A stretch of DNA of 64,000 nt from Clostridia bacterium (GTDB taxonomy: Bacteria; Bacillota; Clostridia; Oscillospirales; CAG-272). The position numbers and the translations under genes are program-made. The notes beneath the pieces are model-generated. The model was given only the letters and a program-made list of their open reading frames with translations. It searched no databases and had not been told where the DNA came from. The stretch lies in assembly GCA_017462485.1 (NCBI GenBank), contig JAFTRA010000035.1:64168-128167 (forward strand), given 5' to 3'. This document shows positions 57,718 through 64,000 of the stretch, in pieces (position 1 is the first letter of the stretch; the number at the start of each line of letters is the position of its first letter).

Positions 57718-59088
57718 TTACATATTTTCGTTTTTCGCTTCATTTTCAGAAGGTAGCTTTTTCAAGAACAGAAGCATCATAGGAAGAGATGCGAGAGCCG
57801 AAACGAAATAGGCAATCGGTTGCGAAATCTCGATTCCCAAAACTCCGATGAACCTCGGAAGCACCGTACAGAGCGGAATGAAAACAAGGCCGCTTTGCAG
57901 GCAGGAAAGAATGAGCGCAGGAGCACTTTTTCCAATACTCTGGAAGAGCATCGTCGCAACGACGGAAATCGGAAAAACGAGTAGCGCCGCACACTGAACA
58001 CGAAGCGCCGTAGCGCCTATCTCAATAACCTCGGCTTCGTTTCTGAATATGCCGATTATGTTAGGGGCAAGGCAGAAGCAAACGATGGCTATAAGACCTA
58101 TAAAAGCAGTACCGAAGCCAAGCGTGAAAACAGTTCCCTTCTTCACTCTTGAATATTTTTTCGCGCCATAGTTGAATGCCGAGACAGGCTGGAAGCCTTG
58201 GCCTATTCCAAGTCCCACGCTGAAAATAAGGCTCGACGTCCTGCCAACGTATCCCATAGCGGCTATCGCTGCATCACCAAAGGGCTTTGCCGAGGTGTTA
58301 AGGACCATCGTGGAAACGCTGTTAAGTCCCTGTCTTGCAAGGCTCGGCAGACCGGTTACTATAATATCAAGAAGAATTTTAAAATCAGCCGATAAGTACC
58401 TAAGAGATATTTTGCTCTCGGTTTTACCTAAAAGAAACACCGAGCCAAGAATACCGAATGAGATGAACTGCGAAAGCGCTGTCGCAAGTCCCGCACCGGC
58501 AATTCCCATATTGAAAGTGAATATAAAAATCGGGTCGAGAATGATATTCAGAATTCCTCCCGTTGTAAGACCTATCATCGCAAGCGACGCCTTACCCTCG
58601 TAACGAAGTATGTTGTTAAGCACGCAGCTTGACGTCATAACGGGAGCAGCTATAAGTATCCATCGACCGTAATCCATAGCGTAGGGCAAAATCGTGTCCG
58701 TGCTTCCGAGAAGTCGCATCAAGGGGCGAAGAAACATAAGTCCGAAGCACATAATAAGCGTACCCGAAAGAAGAGCGGCGAAAAACGAAAAGGAAGCGTA
58801 TTTATTAGCCCTATCCGAGTTTCTGCTGCCAAGAAGACGGCTGATATTGCTTCCGCCGCCGTGACCGAACATAAAGCCGAACGCCTGGAGTATTGACATA
58901 ATGCCGAAAACGATACTCGTCGCTCCGCCCGCACTGAGAGAGACCTGACTCACGAAATAGGAATCCGCCATATTGTATATGTTGGTTATAAGCATACTTA
59001 TAGTTGTCGGTATTCCAAGAGAAATTATAAGCTTTGAGACGGGAGTCTCGGTCATTTTTATATATTTTTGCTCTGAATTTTCTGCCAT
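57718..59088 (-). CDS. MATE family efflux transporter (second copy)
   Basis: 456 residues with about twelve helices in two halves; ISLGIPTTISMLITNIYNMA at the N-terminus is the MepA/NorM-like entry. Belongs to a different subgroup from the copy at 394-1758 (FGHGGGSNISRLLGSR motif near residue 80). Ends with an acidic tail. Ribosome site AAAGGA is rather far upstream. Substrate unknown. Confidence 0.9.
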   Translation of the reverse strand: MAENSEQKYIKMTETPVSKLIISLGIPTTISMLITNIYNMADSYFVSQVSLSAGGATSIVFGIMSILQAFGFMFGHGGGSNISRLLGSRNSDRANKYASFSFFAALLSGTLIMCFGLMFLRPLMRLLGSTDTILPYAMDYGRWILIAAPVMTSSCVLNNILRYEGKASLAMIGLTTGGILNIILDPIFIFTFNMGIAGAGLATALSQFISFGILGSVFLLGKTESKISLRYLSADFKILLDIIVTGLPSLARQGLNSVSTMVLNTSAKPFGDAAIAAMGYVGRTSSLIFSVGLGIGQGFQPVSAFNYGAKKYSRVKKGTVFTLGFGTAFIGLIAIVCFCLAPNIIGIFRNEAEVIEIGATALRVQCAALLVFPISVVATMLFQSIGKSAPALILSCLQSGLVFIPLCTVLPRFIGVLGIEISQPIAYFVSALASLPMMLLFLKKLPSENEAKNENM

Positions 59089-59204
59089 TTTTCTATTTTT
59101 GCTATCCTTTGTTTACATTTAAACGTCTTATATACTTTTACCCAAGGGCATGATAGTGAAAAAACTCTACTACGCCTTGGGTAAAAAATCAGTATTTTTT
59201 AAAG

Positions 59205-60716
59205 CTATACAACGAAGAATGCGCAGCTTCCGGGAGCAAGCTTAAAGCTTCCCTTCTCTGCCTTTACAGAGGTAAGCGCGGGAATTTCATTACCCTCGCC
59301 AAGCTTAAGCTCCTTGCCGTTAAGACGCATAAATGAGCTTCTGAGATTCTCTGCGTCAAGAACGTACGCCTCCGCATCTGACTCAAGATTGATTTCGGTT
59401 TCGTTTTCAAGAGAGTTGTTAATAACGAGATACGCAGCGCCCGCCTTACCGTCCTTACGTGAGTGGCAATAAACGTGCGCTCCCTCTACTCCGGGGTTGC
59501 CGCAATCGTACACGGTAGTACCCATAAGAGTATTCCAGAGTAAAACAGCGAAGTAGTTCGGACGGGGCTCGAAGCTTCCGTGCTTCAAGAATCCGTAGTC
59601 GGAGGAAGCGAGAGTGTTATGGAATATAACGCCGTCGGTGAGAGTAGCGAAGCTGCCAAGCTCATTGAGCGTTCTGAAGACGTCAAGGTAGGTCGAAGCC
59701 CAAGTATCTCCGCCTCCGCCTGCGTCACCCGATTCGGTTACCCATATCTGACCGCCCGGTACGTACTTATCTCTTATCGGAAGATATGCTCTCGCATTGT
59801 CGGGAGCGACTGCAAGGTATCTGTCTGTATGCGCCATCTCTGCGGGCCAGTGACCTGCAGGCATAATAGAAGCAAGACGCTCGGAAATTCCGTTATAGTA
59901 GTGATAGCTGAAGACGTCAAGCTTAACCTCTGTACCGCGGAGTAAGTCGTGAGTCGTGCATATCTGCGTCATATTTCCGATTCCGGCGCCCTTGTTTTTC
60001 TCCTCTGCCTCTTTGTCACCCATAGTACCGTCACCAAGCGAGCAAGGACCTACGAGCAAGCAGTTAGGATAATTTTCCTTTACCCACGCATTAAAGATAT
60101 CCTGGTCTCTTGCGTAATCTGCGGGAGTGTATCCTCTCGGAGCGCCCGACATTTCAAGCATACTAGGCTCGTTCATAAATTCAGCAGCGTCAATATCAAC
60201 GCCGTACTCGTGGCTTAAATTGAAGATTTTTTTCGTTTGAGTAAGGTCAAGAGGACCGCCGTCCTTATGGTCGCCCGCGCAGTTGCTTACGGATATAAGA
60301 AGCTTTGCGCCGATAGCCTTGACAAAATCAAGAACACCTATCCACTCTTCACGCGTAAGAACGCTCTGATATCCCTCGGGAGCCTTGCCGCCCGTAGTAC
60401 CGTCGAAATCATAATAGGTCTTCGTTGCCCAGGAGCCCGAAACTCTTACCCAAACAGGTCCGAATGCCTTGGCAAGCTTACGAAGCTTTTCGTCATAAAG
60501 ATTTATCGGAGGATAATACTGCATAAGGTCGGCCATTGCGGTGAAATTACCGAGACCGCCTGAAACCTTAAATTCCTCTGTTCCCGCAATTTGACCGGGG
60601 GTATATGCCTTCCAGAAGGTTCCACCCGTTATTTCCGTCATCTCAACGTTGTAAGACATAAGTCTTGCGTCAACCTGACGGATTTTTTTAAGATTTTTCA
60701 AATCAAGACTAATCAT
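59205..60716 (-). CDS. GH79-like glycoside hydrolase (heparanase/beta-glucuronidase type)
   Basis: 503 residues, no signal peptide. TIM barrel with the acid/base region AAEFMNEPS and the nucleophile region IWVTESGDAGGGG, followed by ASTYLDVFRTLNELG and FEPRPNYFAVLLWNTLMGT, which align in pattern with heparanase-like GH79 enzymes (final beta-sandwich domain, AFFVV end). Likely cleaves beta-glucuronides from plant or host glycans. AAAGGA ribosome site. A 46-nt gap separates it from the thioredoxin gene upstream, so they might be co-transcribed. GH79 assignment is moderate; GH39/GH30-type folds are alternatives. Confidence 0.72.
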   Translation of the reverse strand: MISLDLKNLKKIRQVDARLMSYNVEMTEITGGTFWKAYTPGQIAGTEEFKVSGGLGNFTAMADLMQYYPPINLYDEKLRKLAKAFGPVWVRVSGSWATKTYYDFDGTTGGKAPEGYQSVLTREEWIGVLDFVKAIGAKLLISVSNCAGDHKDGGPLDLTQTKKIFNLSHEYGVDIDAAEFMNEPSMLEMSGAPRGYTPADYARDQDIFNAWVKENYPNCLLVGPCSLGDGTMGDKEAEEKNKGAGIGNMTQICTTHDLLRGTEVKLDVFSYHYYNGISERLASIMPAGHWPAEMAHTDRYLAVAPDNARAYLPIRDKYVPGGQIWVTESGDAGGGGDTWASTYLDVFRTLNELGSFATLTDGVIFHNTLASSDYGFLKHGSFEPRPNYFAVLLWNTLMGTTVYDCGNPGVEGAHVYCHSRKDGKAGAAYLVINNSLENETEINLESDAEAYVLDAENLRSSFMRLNGKELKLGEGNEIPALTSVKAEKGSFKLAPGSCAFFVV

Positions 60717-60763
60717 TTTTCATAATCCTTTCATATCTTCGTTTTAAGTTTTTTTAATCAAAA

Positions 60764-61258
60764 TCACTTTATAAGCTTTATTCCCTCTTCAAGAGCCTCG
60801 GCGCTTATCATACCAACCTTACTCGCTACAACGTCACCGTTTTTATCAATAAAGAACGTTGAGGGAAATCCCGTTATATCGTAAGCGTTGACAGCCTCTA
60901 ATGCGGTATCGTAATACACGGGGAAGCCGTATCCCATCTCATCAATATAAGCCTTAGCCTTTGCGACCGTTTCGTTCCTTCCGTCCGTGGCATTAACCAT
61001 AAGAAACACAACGTCATCTCCGTGGGCCTCGTACGCCGCCTCAAAATCAGGCATCTCAAGAGTGCAGTAATAGCACCAGGTAGCCCAGAAATTAAGGACT
61101 ATCGGCTTGCCTATAAAGTCCTCAAGCTCAACCTCTTTGAGCTTATCATTCAAAACGGTAAAATTCGGAGCCGTATATTCCTTTTTGCAGCCTGAAAAAG
61201 AGGCAAGAAGAAGAGAAAGCAAAACCGTTATCCAAGCGCCTATAAGCCTTCTTTTCAT
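60764..61258 (-). CDS. TlpA/ResA-like thioredoxin-fold lipoprotein
   Basis: 164 residues. Lipoprotein signal (LLSLLLASFSGC), then a thioredoxin fold with WCYYC active site (in FWATWCYYCTLEMP) and cis-Pro region GFPSTFFIDKNG. Extracytoplasmic disulfide reductant/peroxiredoxin-like thiol exchanger. AGGAGA ribosome site. Partner redox proteins are not in the window. Confidence 0.92.
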   Translation of the reverse strand: MKRRLIGAWITVLLSLLLASFSGCKKEYTAPNFTVLNDKLKEVELEDFIGKPIVLNFWATWCYYCTLEMPDFEAAYEAHGDDVVFLMVNATDGRNETVAKAKAYIDEMGYGFPVYYDTALEAVNAYDITGFPSTFFIDKNGDVVASKVGMISAEALEEGIKLIK

Positions 61259-61386
61259 AAAAAATCTCCTAACACCAAGTATTGAAATATCGCAAAATAA
61301 TACAAATATTTACGCTAATATGATAACATAAAAATCACAAGAAAGCAACGGATTTTTTGAACTCATTGTAAAAATTAACGTCTTTA

Positions 61387-61415
61387 TTGACAATATTTTT
61401 TAAAAATCGTATAAT
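61387..61415 (+). promoter_or_regulatory. Consensus promoter of the alpha/beta hydrolase gene
   Basis: -35 TTGACA (61387-61392), 17-nt spacer, -10 TATAAT (61410-61415). Confidence 0.85.
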
Positions 61416-61455
61416 AATTCTTAGCAATTCAGATGTTTTTTGAGGAGAGCAATAA

Positions 61456-62418
61456 ATGATAATAAATATTTTACTCTGGCTCTTATTTGCCATCTTAACG
61501 CTTATAGTTTTAACAACGGTAACGGCTTTTATCTGCTTTATGAAGGTTTTTTACATACCGCCAAGAAAAGCGCCGAATCCCGACGAATATCCTATGCCTC
61601 CCGGTGAAATTTACGAGCCGTACCGTGAAATGATGACCGATTGGGTAAAAAGCATACGGAGTATGCCAAGAGAATTTATGGAAATAATCTCGCACGACGG
61701 TCTTAAGCTTACAGGAACCTACTACGAATGTAAAAGCGGAGCGCCGCTTGAAATTCTTTTCCACGGATACAAGGGTAATGCCGAAAGAGACCTCTCCGGC
61801 GCGGTTGAAAGGTGCTTTGCTATAGGAAGAAACGCTCTTATCGTAAATCAGCGTGCCTCGGCTAATAGCGAGGGAAACGTCGTTACGTTTGGAATCCTCG
61901 AAAAAAACGACTGCCTGCTCTGGATTGACTACGCTATACAGCGCTTCGGTAAGGACACCAAAATTATTCTCACAGGCGTGTCAATGGGCGCGGCTACCGT
62001 TATGATGGCGGCAGGCGAGGCGCTTCCCGAAAACGTCGTCTGCGTGCTTGCCGACTGCGGATACAGCTCCGCCAAGGAAATCATCAAAAAGGTTATACGC
62101 GATATGCGCCTGCCCGCCAAGCTTCTCTATCCCTTCGTTAAGCTCGGAGCTAAGCTTTTCGGCGGCTTTGACCTTGAAGAGACCTCACCCGCCGAGGCTA
62201 TGAAAAGATGTAAGGTTCCGATTATTTTCATACACGGGGATACAGATGACTTTGTTCCGCACTATATGAGCGCCGAGCTTTACGAGGCATGCTCCTCGGA
62301 GCACAAGAGCTTCGTTACTATAGAGGGCGCAGGCCACGGAATAGCCTATCCTGTTAACAAGGGAGCCTATCTTGACGCTCTTCGCAAATTCGAATATGAT
62401 GCAGGCTTCTTAGCTTGA
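61456..62418 (+). CDS. Membrane-anchored alpha/beta hydrolase
   Basis: 320 residues. N-terminal membrane helix (about 3-30) then an alpha/beta-hydrolase domain: LFHGYKGN oxyanion region, GVSMGAATV (nucleophile Ser), HGDTDDFVP (Asp) and GAGHGIAY (His). Similar to the YkxP/BAAT-like serine esterases found in Firmicutes. Orientation suggests the catalytic part lies outside or at the membrane. AGGAGA ribosome site. Substrate unknown. Confidence 0.87.
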   Translation: MIINILLWLLFAILTLIVLTTVTAFICFMKVFYIPPRKAPNPDEYPMPPGEIYEPYREMMTDWVKSIRSMPREFMEIISHDGLKLTGTYYECKSGAPLEILFHGYKGNAERDLSGAVERCFAIGRNALIVNQRASANSEGNVVTFGILEKNDCLLWIDYAIQRFGKDTKIILTGVSMGAATVMMAAGEALPENVVCVLADCGYSSAKEIIKKVIRDMRLPAKLLYPFVKLGAKLFGGFDLEETSPAEAMKRCKVPIIFIHGDTDDFVPHYMSAELYEACSSEHKSFVTIEGAGHGIAYPVNKGAYLDALRKFEYDAGFLA

Positions 62419-62430
62419 TTTTAACAATCT

Positions 62431-62476
62431 AAAAATGCCAAAGCGGGACGCTGAAAGCGCCGTTTTGGCATTTTTT
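62431..62476. terminator. Bidirectional intrinsic terminator
   Basis: AAAAATGCCAAA (62431-62442) and TTTGGCATTTTTT (62464-62476), with CGG/CCG inside, between convergent genes. Confidence 0.85.
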
Positions 62477-62514
62477 CTAACATTTATTTACTTTTTGCGT
62501 ATTCTTTTTAAAAA

Positions 62515-63807
62515 TCAGTCTTTTCTCATACATTTTTCGCGAGCAGCCTTGAGCTTGATTTTATATATCTCCTCGGTTGCAAGCGCGAGCTTGGTTACCA
62601 CGTTTTCCTTTGTGGGATAGCAGTAGAAGGAGTCGTTTTCGGTAGAAATATCTACGCAGTCAAACGGCTTTATATGGGGAAAATTATACTCTACGTGAAG
62701 ACTGTTCGTCTGTAAGGGTGCTCTTGCTATAAGGTAGTCCTTGCCGTTATAATGGCCGCGAAGAACGAAGCCCTCATTGGCATTATGCGTAAGCGTTGCC
62801 TCGCCAAGCGCCTCGAAATTCCAGCATCTCGGCATTGAGTGAACGTCCACCTTATCAACGAAGGAATATTCACCTCTCTCTACTTCTGCTCTTACCTCAT
62901 ACCTCTCCCACTCAAACCAGTCGGGAACTCGGCAGAACTCGGTCACGCCTTCGTTTGCCTTAAGGTCACCGTTTTCAAGAAGAGTCCACCTTTTTCCGCA
63001 CTCACGGCAGAAAATTTCTGCGCCCTCGGACGCCATTTTTGACTCCGTCTTGCAGCAGGGACATTTATACAGTATCTTGTGTAAACCCTCCGCGCGATAG
63101 GGCTCGGTTATGAGTATTCCGTTATCCTTCTGATATTTATACTCATCGTACGAAAGCTCCTCTTTTATACGGCGGTTAATATCATCGGCAGAAAGCGTTT
63201 TAGTTTCTTCGGCTGTTATTATCTGCGTCATAGTGGTATGAAGCGGCACCTTGCGCTTGTTATTGAAATTCCAAGCCGGCGTATGAAGATGATTTCCCCT
63301 ATGAACAACGGCAACGACGGGTACCTTATTCATCTTCACGAGCATTCCAAGCGAGTCCGGCAAATAAGATGTGATACCCGCGGGAGAATATCTTGCCTCG
63401 GGGTACATACAAAGTATATCTCCGCGCTGAAGCACCTTGCGTATAGACTTAACGAGGTGCATATCCGTGGTAAATTTTCTCGTGCAGATAGCGCCTATCC
63501 ACGTAAGAAGCCAGGGGCGTCTGTAATACCCGTCTATATTTACGACGTTGTTGACTCTCTTCATATTCGTACCGAGTGCCGTAAGCTCAAAATCTATAAA
63601 CGACATATGGTTGGAAAGAATCATATACGGGGGCTTAAGTCCCTCCATATTTATCTTCTCGACCTTTTTCTTTTTATTCATAAGAAGAATACCCGAAAGG
63701 AGTCTTATAAGCCCTGCAAGATAAAGGGGTTGCCTTATCGGGTATTTCGCTGTTTTATAGCGCTTATTATTTTTGTAGTTAACGTCTATATTTTTAATAT
63801 GCTCCAT
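62515..63807 (-). CDS. PlsC-like acyltransferase with zinc ribbon (paralogue of 49332-50606)
   Basis: 430 residues, same architecture as its paralogue: acyltransferase domain with SNHMSFIDFEL (HX4D), MYPEARYSPAG, then a four-Cys ribbon (CPCCKTE ... CRECGKR) and a C-terminal beta domain (EATLTHNANEGFVLRGH, IDVSTENDSFYCYPT-like ending). Sequence identity to the paralogue is low by eye, so the duplication is old. Promoter at 63953-63981. Possibly makes or remodels a membrane lipid; acceptor unknown. Confidence 0.8.
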   Translation of the reverse strand: MEHIKNIDVNYKNNKRYKTAKYPIRQPLYLAGLIRLLSGILLMNKKKKVEKINMEGLKPPYMILSNHMSFIDFELTALGTNMKRVNNVVNIDGYYRRPWLLTWIGAICTRKFTTDMHLVKSIRKVLQRGDILCMYPEARYSPAGITSYLPDSLGMLVKMNKVPVVAVVHRGNHLHTPAWNFNNKRKVPLHTTMTQIITAEETKTLSADDINRRIKEELSYDEYKYQKDNGILITEPYRAEGLHKILYKCPCCKTESKMASEGAEIFCRECGKRWTLLENGDLKANEGVTEFCRVPDWFEWERYEVRAEVERGEYSFVDKVDVHSMPRCWNFEALGEATLTHNANEGFVLRGHYNGKDYLIARAPLQTNSLHVEYNFPHIKPFDCVDISTENDSFYCYPTKENVVTKLALATEEIYKIKLKAAREKCMRKD

Positions 63808-63934
63808 AAAAATTCCTATTCCTTGAGGTTTGCAAGAATGATAAGTGCCAAAAGCACTGAAAATTCGAGTCTATGACGGCTTTGTATTATCCCCTCTTGC
63901 TAAAATATTGTCTCAATCTCGAAAAGACGAAATC

Positions 63935-63981
63935 GGCACTTGTGCCATATGTATTATACACATTTAATGAACAAAAAGCAA
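63935..63981 (-). promoter_or_regulatory. Promoter and leader dyad of the acyltransferase paralogue
   Basis: Minus strand: -35 TTGCTT (63976-63981), 17-nt spacer, -10 TATAAT (63953-63958). Just past the expected start is the dyad GGCAC-TT-GTGCC (63935-63946), a possible repressor site. Confidence 0.6.
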
Positions 63982-64000
63982 CACTTTGTCAGAAAAATAA

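Noticed and set aside
59140-59182. Hairpin ACCCAAGG/CCTTGGGT as terminator of the GH79-like gene
   Set aside because: In that direction the T-run precedes rather than follows the stem, so terminator function is not supported.
1-64000. Mobile elements, prophage or integrase genes
   Set aside because: No transposase, integrase, terminase or capsid-type protein, and no paired terminal repeats were seen; the resemblance of the left-edge fragment to phage-borne hypotheticals is not enough.

Overview
The window looks like a chromosomal segment of an uncultured, strictly anaerobic gut member of the Bacillota (class Clostridia). This is inferred from the T-box-controlled threonyl-tRNA synthetase, consensus sigma-A promoters (TTGACA/TATAAT), strong AGGAGG-type ribosome sites, a superoxide reductase/rubredoxin/flavodiiron oxygen-defence set, an iron-sulfur serine dehydratase, a CCA-encoding tRNA-Cys gene and moderate GC content. 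No transposase, integrase, phage structural gene or CRISPR array was found.

Layout. 0-8 kb: a gene cut by the left edge, a MATE exporter, an endonuclease/exonuclease/phosphatase-fold enzyme, a ROK-type regulator, a T-box leader with thrS (no TGS domain), a lipoprotein, and a small divergent HTH-regulator/small-protein pair with an operator inside a promoter spacer. 8-24 kb: carbon metabolism, with L-fucose isomerase plus a ribulokinase-like kinase, two AraC regulators, serine dehydratase, a sugar O-acetyltransferase, a GH2 glycosidase, a purine permease, tRNA-Cys, two parallel beta-helix proteins and a GH28 enzyme. All the glycan-active proteins lack signal peptides, which suggests degradation of imported oligosaccharides.

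24-35 kb is the most distinctive part. A SinR-like HTH gene diverges from a cluster of two ER-type (SipW-like) signal peptidases, a TasA/camelysin-like probable major subunit, two further TasA-like proteins, a small secreted protein and an 1895-residue secreted beta-helix protein with InlB-like repeats. This resembles a surface fibre or biofilm-matrix system. It also carries two unexplained structured RNA regions: a 140-nt element closed by a perfect 12-bp helix just before the major-subunit gene, and a GC-rich hairpin followed by a 21-bp stem just after it. A 960-residue lipoprotein and a lipoprotein-ABC-FtsX exporter operon follow.

42-50 kb: a Crp/Fnr regulator diverges from D-lactate dehydrogenase, a ferredoxin-like protein, a flavodiiron protein, superoxide reductase, ferritin and rubredoxin. 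A dyad centred at the inferred -41.5 position suggests activation by that regulator. A split ThrE-type exporter and an unusual acyltransferase with a zinc ribbon come next. 50-64 kb: an AEC transporter, an SGNH esterase, a GH127 enzyme, an ABC-2 exporter, a DUF4830-like secreted protein, a second MATE exporter, a GH79-like enzyme, a TlpA-like thioredoxin, an alpha/beta hydrolase and a second copy of the acyltransferase-zinc-ribbon protein.
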